Part shown: piece after piece, positions 32,863 to 40,486 of the stretch
Numbering within the stretch: position 1 is the stretch's first letter
Layout of the letters: the number at the start of each line of letters is the position of its first letter
The notes under the pieces: model-generated
Databases searched by the model: none
What the model was told of the DNA's origin: nothing
Seen by the model: only the letters and a program-made list of their open reading frames with translations
Made by a program: the position numbers and the translations under genes
Assembly: GCF_901686465.1 (NCBI RefSeq)
Contig: NZ_LR594487.1
Coordinates: 2,803,773-2,867,772 of the forward strand
Direction: 5' to 3'
Length of the DNA: 64,000 nucleotides
Origin: Halorubrum sp. DM2
GTDB taxonomy: Archaea > Halobacteriota > Halobacteria > Halobacteriales > Haloferacaceae

Positions 32863-34842
32863 TCACTCTGGCCGCTCGTCGGCGTCGGTCTCTTCTATCT
32901 CGTCCGTGCCACCTTTTCGGTCGGCGTTTTCGGACTCTCTGTTACCGTCTTCGGACTCTCTGTCATCGTTCTCTGTACCACGATCGGGACCGAACGGGAC
33001 GTCCGCGTCGGAGGCGCGCTGGTCGACGGCGTAGTCGCCCGTGTCGACCCGCTCCGCCGGCTCCGAGTAGTCGCGGTCGCCCGGCGAGAAGTCCGGGCGG
33101 ACGACGCCGTCGTCCGGAACATCCGGCGTCTCGTCGGTGGGCTCGTCGGCGGCGGCCCTGTGGTCCGCAGCGGTGTCGTCGGATTCCGAACCGTTGTCGG
33201 TCGGTGCGCCGGACATGGTCCCGCCCGATGTCGGCTCCGTTGCGGGTCCCGTCTCAGTAGTGGACTCCGCCCCCGCGGCGGGCCCCGTTTCTTCCGCCGC
33301 GTCCGCTTCTCCGTCGACATCGTCGCCCTCGTCGACCCACTCGAAGCGGTCTTTCCCGCCCGCGCGCCGCTCCGCGACGGCGGTCGCGAGGCGGTCGGTG
33401 AGCGTCTCCTTCAGCGCCTCGGCCTCGCCGATCTCGAAGTCGACCGCGGCGGCGTCGCTTCCCGTCAGCGACCCGGTCCCCGCCGTATCGGCGACGATCG
33501 TCGCCACGCCCCACCGGCGCTGGAACACGGTGCGGCTGTCGATCACGTTCTGGATCCGGTAGTACGGGACGACTGCGACGGTCCGGCCCCAGAACCCGTT
33601 CCGGGTGAGCAGGTGGTCCTCGCCGAGCCAGTAGCCGCGGTGCTTCCACTTGAGGTGCGCCGCGGGCGGTGCGATGAGGAGGAGCGCGGCGACCCCGTAC
33701 CACGGGAGCGACGCCGCGAAGTACCAGTTTACGCCGTACGCGACCGCCGTCAGCACCCCGACGACCATCGCGTAGCGGAAGACGTACCGCCACCGGATCC
33801 GCTTCGGCGGCCGGTTGAATTCGGGCGTCCCGAACGGCTCGATCTCGTGTGCGAGCCGGTAGACGCGGTCGGTCGTCGCGATCGGCACGGCGGATTGGTT
33901 GCCCGACTCCGTCCCCTGTCCGGGCGCGTACCCCGCGGTCTCGATCGAGAGGCTCGCGTACCCCAGCGCCCGCTTCGCGGGGTTGTCCGCGATACGCAGC
34001 GTCTGGACCTTCTCGGTCGGGATCGACCCGCTGTACCGCCGGAACAACCCGCGCTCGTAGCGCAGTTCGTCGCCGGCGCGGGAGAGGCGGAACCCGTAGT
34101 AGTTCGAGAAGGCGAGGCCTGCGCCGATGAACCACGACGCGAGGAACAGGACCGCCACGCCGACGAACGCAGTCGCGGTGAGCGCGGCGGCGGATGTCTC
34201 CGGCAGGAAGCTCGAAAGCACCGGGAACGACCCGGAACTGAGGAACGCCAACAGCCCGATCAGGCGTCCGTCGAACGACAGCGCCCCGACCAAGGCGAGT
34301 TCGCCGGGCGAGATGGCGAACAGCTCCTCCTCGCTCGGCGCGAACGCGTCGTCGCGCCCGCCCTCGACCGCGCCGGTGTCGGCGTCGCTCCGCTCGCCGC
34401 CCTCGCCCGTCCGGCTCGCGTCGGACTTCCGGCGCTGGACCTCGCGCTGGAGACGAGTCGCCTCCTCGGGCGTGACGAACCGGATCGATCCCTCGGTGCT
34501 GGAGCCGCCGGCGGTCTCCAAGTCGACCGCGGCGACGCCGATCGCGCGCTGGATCACGGACCGGCTCACGTCGACGTTCTGGATCCGGCGGTACGGGATC
34601 TCGCGCTCGCGCCGGGAGATGACGCCGGAGGAAATGTCGAGCGTGTCCTCGGTGAGGACGTACTCGAACCGCCGGTAGTACGCGACCTCGTAGGCGAGCA
34701 TCGCGACGAGGATGGCGGCACCGCCGGCGACCGCCAACGGAAGGCCGAACCCCCCGCTGTTGACGATGACGAACAGGGCAACCGCTGTCCCGGCCGCCTT
34801 CTGGAGCGCGCGGTACGGGACCGACTGCGGCGCTAACTTCAC
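32863..34842 (-). CDS. Large PH-domain membrane protein (YdbT-like)
   Basis: The 659-residue protein contains three bPH2-type domains, each introduced by a pair of hydrophobic helices. The recurring motif is YRRIQNVDVSRSVIQRAIGVA, seen again as IPTEKVQTLRIADNP and PYYRIQNVIDSRTVFQRRWG. The C-terminal ~160 residues are low-complexity and acidic. Bacterial relatives YdbS/YdbT occur as an adjacent pair, as here: the stop-start overlap with the upstream small PH gene is 4 bp (ATGA), so they are co-translated. A role at the cell membrane is inferred; the molecular function is unknown. Confidence 0.85.
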   Translation of the reverse strand: MKLAPQSVPYRALQKAAGTAVALFVIVNSGGFGLPLAVAGGAAILVAMLAYEVAYYRRFEYVLTEDTLDISSGVISRREREIPYRRIQNVDVSRSVIQRAIGVAAVDLETAGGSSTEGSIRFVTPEEATRLQREVQRRKSDASRTGEGGERSDADTGAVEGGRDDAFAPSEEELFAISPGELALVGALSFDGRLIGLLAFLSSGSFPVLSSFLPETSAAALTATAFVGVAVLFLASWFIGAGLAFSNYYGFRLSRAGDELRYERGLFRRYSGSIPTEKVQTLRIADNPAKRALGYASLSIETAGYAPGQGTESGNQSAVPIATTDRVYRLAHEIEPFGTPEFNRPPKRIRWRYVFRYAMVVGVLTAVAYGVNWYFAASLPWYGVAALLLIAPPAAHLKWKHRGYWLGEDHLLTRNGFWGRTVAVVPYYRIQNVIDSRTVFQRRWGVATIVADTAGTGSLTGSDAAAVDFEIGEAEALKETLTDRLATAVAERRAGGKDRFEWVDEGDDVDGEADAAEETGPAAGAESTTETGPATEPTSGGTMSGAPTDNGSESDDTAADHRAAADEPTDETPDVPDDGVVRPDFSPGDRDYSEPAERVDTGDYAVDQRASDADVPFGPDRGTENDDRESEDGNRESENADRKGGTDEIEETDADERPE

Positions 34843-35303
34843 ACCGCGTCCTCCCCGTCGGCGCGGATGGCCAGCCGTTTCAGCTCCTCGCGGAGGTCGC
34901 TCGCGCCCTCCGGCGTGAGTCCCGGGATCCGCACGTCAGCGCCCCGCGATCCGGCGGTGTACACCACGCAGGAGGCGAGCCCGGCGGTCCGCTCGATCGG
35001 GCCGCGCCGGGAATCGACGTGCTGGATCCGCACCAGCGGCACCGTGGTCCGCACCTGCGTGATCACGCCGCGGTCGAGGTAGATCGCGTCCTCGCGGATC
35101 TCGTAGCTCCAGCGGCGGTACCGGAGCAGCGCGTGTGCGACGGTGAGCGTCAGGATTGCGGCCCCGACGGCCACCGGAACCCACTCCGGGAGATACTCGA
35201 CGTACACGCCGCCGACGAACGGGGCGGTGACGAGCGCCGACAGGAGCACCGCACGGAGGACCCACACGATCTGGACTCGGGGATGGAGCGTCTGTGTCGT
35301 CAT
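34839..35303 (-). CDS. Small PH-domain membrane protein (YdbS-like)
   Basis: The 154-residue protein has two hydrophobic helices (about 14-30 and 37-58) followed by one bPH2 domain with the signature VPLVRIQHVDSRRGPIERTAGL. It is the first gene of a two-gene operon: its end overlaps the start of the large PH-domain gene by 4 bp. The pair mirrors ydbS-ydbT of bacteria. Function is unknown. Confidence 0.87.
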   Translation of the reverse strand: MTTQTLHPRVQIVWVLRAVLLSALVTAPFVGGVYVEYLPEWVPVAVGAAILTLTVAHALLRYRRWSYEIREDAIYLDRGVITQVRTTVPLVRIQHVDSRRGPIERTAGLASCVVYTAGSRGADVRIPGLTPEGASDLREELKRLAIRADGEDAV

Positions 35304-35475
35304 CGACGCTCCCCCGTCGCGTGTCCGCGTGTCATGAGCGGCGATTGACGGTCCCGACGTATAAGTCCGGCCGGAAACGACCGGCGAAATCCTGCCGGAA
35401 AATCATGGTAGACACTCTCTTTCGAAGGCGATACTTGCCGAAACCGATATCACGTGGGATCGAGTCGTGCCGCCC

Positions 35476-36765
35476 ATGACCGACGATCCGTTCGAGAACA
35501 TGCTCGCGCAGATGGACCGCGCGGAGGAGTACGCGGACGTGGACCACGGGATCTTCGAGCGGCTCAAACATCCGGAGCGCACGCTCAAAGTCACGCTGCC
35601 GGTCGAACTGGAGTCCGGCGAGGTCGAGGTGTTCGAGGGGTACCGCTGTCAGTTCGACAGCGCGCGCGGGCCGTTCAAGGGCGGCGTCCGGTTCCACCCG
35701 TCGGTGACCCAGCGCGAAGTCGAGGCGCTCGCCGGATGGATGACCTGGAAGACCGCGCTGGTCGATCTCCCGTACGGCGGCGCGAAGGGCGGCGTGATCT
35801 GCGAGCCGAAAGAGCTCACCGACCGCGACCTCGAACGACTCACTCGGCGGTACACCGAGGGGATCCGACGGATGATCGGCCCCGAAGTCGACGTGCCCGC
35901 GCCGGACATGAACACGAACCCGCAGACGATGGCGTGGATGATGGACACCTACTCGATGTACGAGGGGTACTCCGTCCCGCAGGTCGTCACCGGGAAGCCG
36001 TTGGAGATCGGCGGGACGCCCGGCCGCGTGGAGGCGACCGGCCGCGGCGTCTCGCTCGTGACCGAGCGGCTCTTCGAGTACCTCGACCGCGACCTCTCCG
36101 ACGCGACGATAGCGATTCAGGGGTTCGGGAACGTCGGGTCGAACGCGGCCCGACTCCTCGACGAGGCGGGTGCCAACGTGGTCGCGACTTCGGACGTGTC
36201 AGGGGCCGCCTACGACCCCGACGGGCTCGACGTGGCGGCGCTCGGCGCGCACGTCGACGCCGGCGGCCTCGTCGAGGAGTACGTCGCGGGCGATCTCAAG
36301 GGCAGCGCCGATCGCTCCCGCTGGGACGACCCGGACGCGATCACCAACGCGGAGCTACTGACTCTCGACGTGGACGTGCTCATCCCGGCCGCCGTCGAGG
36401 GCGTGATCACCGCGGACAACGTTGACGACCTCCGGGCGTCGGCGATCGTCGAGGCCGCAAACGGCCCGACGACCGTCGCCGCCGACGAGGCGCTCACCGA
36501 GCGCGACGTTCAGGTCGTGCCGGACATCCTCGCGAACGCGGGCGGCGTCATCGTCTCGTACCTGGAGTGGGTCCAGAACGCACAGGAGTTCTCGTGGCCG
36601 CTGGAAACGGTCAACGCCGAGTTGGAGCGTCGTATCGGCGACGCGTTCGACAAGACCATCGAGCAGTACGACACCAAGGATCTCCCCGACCTGCGGACCG
36701 CCGCGTACACGCTCGCCCTAGAGCGCACGGCGAAGGCCCACGAGTACCGCGGGCTGTTCCCGTAA
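35476..36765 (+). CDS. Glutamate dehydrogenase (Glu/Leu/Phe/Val family)
   Basis: The 429-residue enzyme contains the N-terminal substrate domain with GPFKGGVRFHPSV, the catalytic-lysine region LPYGGAKGGV (near 99-108) and DVPAPDMNT. The Rossmann domain starts at AIQGFGNVGSNAARLL (near 213). It interconverts glutamate and 2-oxoglutarate with ammonia. Cofactor preference is not certain from sequence. The ATG at 35476 was preferred over an in-frame GTG three codons earlier because it gives the usual MTDDPFENML start. Confidence 0.93.
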   Translation: MTDDPFENMLAQMDRAEEYADVDHGIFERLKHPERTLKVTLPVELESGEVEVFEGYRCQFDSARGPFKGGVRFHPSVTQREVEALAGWMTWKTALVDLPYGGAKGGVICEPKELTDRDLERLTRRYTEGIRRMIGPEVDVPAPDMNTNPQTMAWMMDTYSMYEGYSVPQVVTGKPLEIGGTPGRVEATGRGVSLVTERLFEYLDRDLSDATIAIQGFGNVGSNAARLLDEAGANVVATSDVSGAAYDPDGLDVAALGAHVDAGGLVEEYVAGDLKGSADRSRWDDPDAITNAELLTLDVDVLIPAAVEGVITADNVDDLRASAIVEAANGPTTVAADEALTERDVQVVPDILANAGGVIVSYLEWVQNAQEFSWPLETVNAELERRIGDAFDKTIEQYDTKDLPDLRTAAYTLALERTAKAHEYRGLFP

Positions 36766-36822
36766 CGCGGCCGTCCGTGAAGTTCTCGGTGTTCCCGATT
36801 TGCCCTCCCGGATCTGCCGGCG

Positions 36823-37590
36823 TCAGACCCGTCTGATCCGGTCGGCCGTGACCGCGATCGGCTCCGCGTAGTGGAGTATCGGGTCGCCGTCGGGCCGGTC
36901 GAACCCGTTCGCCGCGAACAGCGTGTTCGACCGGATCTCCGCCGTCGCCGGACGCAGCGTCCACGGCTCGTGGTCGATCTCGCCGACGTACAGTCGACCG
37001 CCCTCTCCCGCGGTGTAGAAGCGGTAGTTCTCCAGCAGGAACGCCGGCAGCGACCCCGGTTCGGGGGTGAACGCCTCGCCGGTCGGCGCGTACGTCGCGT
37101 CGAAGCGAGCGTGCGGGACGCCGCGGTGGACCCGTCGGCTCGTGAACCGGACGGAGCGCCCGTCGGCTGCGTCCCCGTCGCCGTGCCGAACGTCGGCCGC
37201 GCTCCCGTCGCCGTGCCGAACGTCGGCCGCGCTCCCGTCCCCGTGCCGAACGTCGGTCTCGGCCCGGTAGTACGGCAGCCGGAACAGGCCGCGAGCGACC
37301 GCCACGCCGAGCCGGTCGTCGGCGTCGAGGCTGTGGAAGTAGACGCCGGGTCCGTTCGGTCCCTCGACGTACGTGCGGAGGTTGAGTTCCGGGAACGACA
37401 GCCCCATCGGCACTCCCCGCGGGCGGATGTCGTCCATCACGAACGGGACGACGCCGAGGTACGCGTCGCCGTCATGGGTCGCCACGTCGAGCCCGTCGGG
37501 GAGCGCCGCCGCGACGACCTCCGGGTCGACGGGCCAGTGGGCGAACAGTCCGTCCCGCCACGTCATCTCTAACCAGCGGCGACCGATCAT
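36823..37590 (-). CDS. DUF2071 (YqjF-like) protein with in-frame 30-bp repeats
   Basis: The 255-residue protein begins MIGRRWLEMTWRDGLFAHWP, the characteristic DUF2071 N-terminus, and continues with VVPFVMDDIRPRGVP and ELNLRTYV. Near residues 110-140 the chain is interrupted by three copies of the decapeptide DVRHGDGSAA, encoded by a perfect or near-perfect 30-bp tandem repeat. The rest of the fold (FTPEPGSLPAFLLENYRFY) is intact. Biochemical function of the family is unknown. Confidence 0.87.
   Translation of the reverse strand: MIGRRWLEMTWRDGLFAHWPVDPEVVAAALPDGLDVATHDGDAYLGVVPFVMDDIRPRGVPMGLSFPELNLRTYVEGPNGPGVYFHSLDADDRLGVAVARGLFRLPYYRAETDVRHGDGSAADVRHGDGSAADVRHGDGDAADGRSVRFTSRRVHRGVPHARFDATYAPTGEAFTPEPGSLPAFLLENYRFYTAGEGGRLYVGEIDHEPWTLRPATAEIRSNTLFAANGFDRPDGDPILHYAEPIAVTADRIRRV
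37171..37260. repeat. Three 30-bp tandem repeats inside the DUF2071 gene
   Basis: Units at 37171-37200, 37201-37230 and 37231-37260 share the core CCGTGCCGAACGTCGG. Differences are one or a few bases. The period is a multiple of three, so copy-number changes keep the frame. Confidence 0.92.
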
Positions 37591-37688
37591 ATCGGACGTA
37601 GGGGTTCTGTCGGCATAACCCGCACGCCGGCGGTTTCGGGCCGTCGCCGCTCGCACGTTCTGGCGGCGGTCTCGGGCCGTCGGCGCTC

Positions 37689-38615
37689 TCACTCCGGCGG
37701 CGCGTCGACCGCATCCGGTGCGTCCTTCCACTCCCCGAGCCCGGAGGGGTCGAGGTGGACGTGGACGTCGCCGACGTCCTCCAACCCGCGGAGGCTCGTG
37801 ACGAGCTCCGTCTCCACGTCGTGGGCCTCCCGGAGGGTCATCGCCCCGTCGACCTCGACGTGGACCTCGACCTCCAGGTCCGTCCCGTCGTAGAACACGG
37901 TGAGGTCGTGGACCCCCTCGACGGCGGCGTGGTCGCGGAGGGCGGCGACGACGCGGTCGCGGTCGCCCGGTGGCGGCGCGGCTCCGACGAGGTACGTGAC
38001 GTTCTCGCGGCCGATCTCGATCCCTTGGTACACGACGAGAGCGCTGACGAGCGCCCCGGCGACCGGATCGAGGACCGGGACGTTCAGTAACACGCCGAAC
38101 ACGCCGACCAGGGCGGCGACCGTGGTGTAGATGTCGTTGAGACTGTCGACCGCGAGGGCGTCGAGCGCGGTCGACCCGAGGTCGGCGTTCACCAGTTCCG
38201 TGTACCGGTACAGCAGGTACATGTCGGCCATCGCGAACAGCAGCGCTCCGACGAGGAGGGGGCTCGGCCGCACCTCGACCGGCCCGACGAACCCGAGCAC
38301 CGACTCGCGCAACAGGAGCAGTCCGAGGATCACCACCGTCGCGCCGACGAACAGCGCCGTCAGCGGTTCGATCCGCTGGTGGCCGTGCGGGTGCGTCTCG
38401 TCCGCGCTCTCGTACCGCGAACCGCCCCAGACGAACACGACCGCGCTGGCGACGAGGTCGGCGACGGAGTGGGCGGCGTCGGCCAGGAGCGCGACGCTGC
38501 CGAACGCGAGTCCCGTCGCCCCGACGACCGCGATCTTCACCGCGTTGCCGACGACGTTGACCGCCGCCGCCCGCTGGAACCGAGCGCGGTCGCCGCTCCC
38601 GAAGGGGCTCAACAT
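37689..38615 (-). CDS. Cation diffusion facilitator transporter
   Basis: The 308-residue protein starts MLSPFGSGDRARFQRA. It has six membrane helices, with the CDF metal sites in TM2 (LLADAAHSVADL, HxxxD-like) and TM5 (LAVDSLNDIYTT). TM3-loop signatures DETHPHGHQRIEPL provide further His ligands. The cytoplasmic C-terminal domain (residues about 215-300) has the ferredoxin-like CDF fold with VHVHLDPSG. It should export divalent metal such as zinc or manganese in exchange for protons. The open frame extends far upstream but is antisense there to the HD-domain gene. Confidence 0.9.
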   Translation of the reverse strand: MLSPFGSGDRARFQRAAAVNVVGNAVKIAVVGATGLAFGSVALLADAAHSVADLVASAVVFVWGGSRYESADETHPHGHQRIEPLTALFVGATVVILGLLLLRESVLGFVGPVEVRPSPLLVGALLFAMADMYLLYRYTELVNADLGSTALDALAVDSLNDIYTTVAALVGVFGVLLNVPVLDPVAGALVSALVVYQGIEIGRENVTYLVGAAPPPGDRDRVVAALRDHAAVEGVHDLTVFYDGTDLEVEVHVEVDGAMTLREAHDVETELVTSLRGLEDVGDVHVHLDPSGLGEWKDAPDAVDAPPE

Positions 38616-38831
38616 ATCCGCCGATGCGACCGCGGCCCTGTTAAGCGTCCCGCGTCGCCGCGGCTTTTGCGCTCCCGCGTCGCGGCACCGTCGGAGCCCC
38701 GTCTCGGAGGGCCTCCCGCGCGCCTCGCCGTCGATGTCGTCCTCGGTCGGAGACTCCGTCGTAACGCCTAAGACCGAAACGCTCCTCGGTGACGGTAATG
38801 AATCACGATCTTTTCGCCCGAGGTGGTCCCG

Positions 38832-39524
38832 GTGGGCGTCGAAATTAAGGAAACGGAGGTGAGCGACGAGGATTTCAAGGAGATGAAAGGGTTCGTCCGC
38901 GACTACCTCGCGGCCAGCGTCGAGAGCGAGGACGACGGCGGACGCATGCGCTGGTACCCGTGGCACTCGTCGTCGTACCGGTTCAACCACATCCTCAACG
39001 TCGTCGACCTCGCGACCGAGATCGCCGAGGCCGAGGGGGCGGACGTCGACGTGGTCCGCGTCGCCGCCGTCTTCCACGATGTCGCGAAGCTGGAGGCCGA
39101 ACAGGACGTTCACGCGGAGGCCGGCGCGCGCGTCACCCGCGAGTACCTCCAGAGCCGCGGCAACTACCCGGAGTCGTTCATCGAGGAGGTGTGCGGGGCC
39201 GTCGTCGATCACTCGTACACCGGCGACCTGGCGGCCGTGCCCTTGGAGAGCCGGTGTCTGATCGAGGCCGACGTGCTCGACAAGGTCGGCGCGAACGGCG
39301 CGGTCCTCATGCTGTTGCGGATGGGGTACGAGTCCCGGACCCACATGGACTCCGCGAAGATGGTGGACCGCGTGCTCCAGCGCGCGTACGACCACACCGA
39401 GCGCGTCGTCTCCGACACCGCCGAGAGCATCGCACACCAGCGCATCAAGCGCGTGAAGTGGCTCCGCGAGTGGCTCGAAGAGGAGGTCTCTCACATGGAC
39501 GCCGAGGGAGTCACCGACCGCTGA
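38832..39524 (+). CDS. HD-domain phosphohydrolase family protein
   Basis: The 230-residue protein starts at a GTG giving MGVEIKETEVSDEDF. The HD signature is FNHILNVVDLA (His) and VAAVFHDVAKLE (His-Asp), with later AVVDHSY and EADVLDKVGANG. The arrangement is that of small metal-dependent phosphohydrolases; the substrate is unknown. A GTG three codons upstream is also possible. It is divergent from the CDF transporter gene and convergent with the TetR regulator, ending 5 bp from it. Confidence 0.85.
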   Translation: MGVEIKETEVSDEDFKEMKGFVRDYLAASVESEDDGGRMRWYPWHSSSYRFNHILNVVDLATEIAEAEGADVDVVRVAAVFHDVAKLEAEQDVHAEAGARVTREYLQSRGNYPESFIEEVCGAVVDHSYTGDLAAVPLESRCLIEADVLDKVGANGAVLMLLRMGYESRTHMDSAKMVDRVLQRAYDHTERVVSDTAESIAHQRIKRVKWLREWLEEEVSHMDAEGVTDR

Positions 39525-39529
39525 CCCTC

Positions 39530-40315
39530 TCAGTTCCCGCCGCCCGACTCGGCTGCGTCCGGATCGACGCGTGGTAACACCGTTTCGAGGTACCGGTCTA
39601 TCCCCGTCCGCGACGGCGTCGTCCATCCTCTGTCACCGGTGGTCGCCCACCGGAACATTCCGCCGGTCGCGAACGTCTGGAGTGTCGCCGCCACCTCGCC
39701 GGGGTCGACCGCCTCGCCGCCCGGTCCGGCGGTCTCCGTCGACTCGTCGTCGCGTTGTGCCTCGGTCGCGGCCTCGCGGACGAGGCGTTCGAGGTACGCG
39801 CCGAAGACGCGGTCGCTGCGGTCGAAGTGGTCGCGGTACGCCGCGTCGCTGGCGGCCTGTGCCCGTAGCTCCGTCATCACCGTGACGAACTGCGCGTCCG
39901 GCGCGTACTCGTCGTTGAGCGAGTCTGGATCGACCGCGGCCGTGAGGTAGCCGTCGAGCTGGTCGCGAGCGGACCGGTCGAAGGCCGCCTCGGGGGCTAT
40001 CTCGGTTCTTTCGCCCGCGGTTCCGTCTCTACACTCTGACGGCTCGTCGCCCTTCGACGGCGCATCTCCCTCCGACGACTCCGCGCTCCCGTCCGCGATG
40101 GATGCCTCGAACTGGTCGAGCAAGTACTCCAACAGGTCGATCAGCAGCTCGTCTTTCCCGTCGTAGTGGTGATACACGAGCGACGGGCTCTTGTCGAACT
40201 CGTCGCCGATCCGCTGGATCGTGACGTTCGCGTACCCGTGTTCGCAGAGCGCGCGGAACGCCGCACCGAGGATCGCCTGCCGGGTGTCCGACGGCTCCGC
40301 GAACGGGTCGTCCAT
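39530..40315 (-). CDS. TetR/AcrR-family transcriptional regulator
   Basis: The 261-residue protein has an N-terminal TetR helix-turn-helix (TRQAILGAAFRALCEHGYANVTI to SPSLVYHHYDGKDELL). The ligand domain contains an acidic low-complexity insertion (about 79-115), then helices ending in FATGGMFRWATTGDRGWTT. It is divergent from an exporter-like locus, with a palindrome between the two promoters, so it probably represses both. The ligand is unknown, but RND exporter linkage suggests a hydrophobic compound. Confidence 0.92.
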   Translation of the reverse strand: MDDPFAEPSDTRQAILGAAFRALCEHGYANVTIQRIGDEFDKSPSLVYHHYDGKDELLIDLLEYLLDQFEASIADGSAESSEGDAPSKGDEPSECRDGTAGERTEIAPEAAFDRSARDQLDGYLTAAVDPDSLNDEYAPDAQFVTVMTELRAQAASDAAYRDHFDRSDRVFGAYLERLVREAATEAQRDDESTETAGPGGEAVDPGEVAATLQTFATGGMFRWATTGDRGWTTPSRTGIDRYLETVLPRVDPDAAESGGGN

Positions 40316-40336
40316 ACGGACCCGTAGGCGAGTGCG

Positions 40337-40344
40337 TTATATAC
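40337..40344 (-). promoter_or_regulatory. TATA box for the TetR-family gene
   Basis: On the minus strand the box reads TATATAAC, centred 25-26 nt before the ATG at 40315. This is ideal spacing for a leaderless transcript. Confidence 0.65.
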
Positions 40345-40353
40345 CACTCCTGA

Positions 40354-40369
40354 TTGAACGTTTATTCAA
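40354..40369. promoter_or_regulatory. Inverted repeat TTGAA-N6-TTCAA, likely TetR operator
   Basis: TTGAACGTTTATTCAA lies between the two divergent TATA boxes, about 10 bp from the TetR gene's box and 4 bp from the box facing the exporter genes. The position suits a repressor controlling both directions. Binding by the adjacent TetR protein is inferred. Confidence 0.65.
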
Positions 40370-40372
40370 CAC

Positions 40373-40380
40373 GCTTATTT
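40373..40380 (+). promoter_or_regulatory. TATA-like box for the exporter locus
   Basis: GCTTATTT is centred about 26 nt before an ATG at 40403, where a 27-codon mini-ORF begins. The main gene starts 80 nt further on and has its own GGAGG Shine-Dalgarno site. Confidence 0.5.
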
Positions 40381-40402
40381 CTCGGGGCTCCGAGCGGACC
40401 GT

Positions 40403-40486
40403 ATGACTCGATCCGACGCGTCACGGCACGATCGGTCGCCGCGTGCGACCAGACCCTCCCGGAAGGCCGGCGGAGGCGATCGATGA
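40403..40486 (+). CDS. Possible leaderless 27-residue mini-ORF overlapping the next gene
   Basis: The frame reads MTRSDASRHDRSPRATRPSR and continues to a TGA at 40484-40486. Its ATG is at leaderless spacing from the TATA-like box and its stop overlaps the next start as ATGA. It could be a translated leader that couples translation to the exporter gene, or chance. The encoded peptide is basic, unlike most proteins here. Confidence 0.35.
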   Translation: MTRSDASRHDRSPRATRPSRKAGGGDR

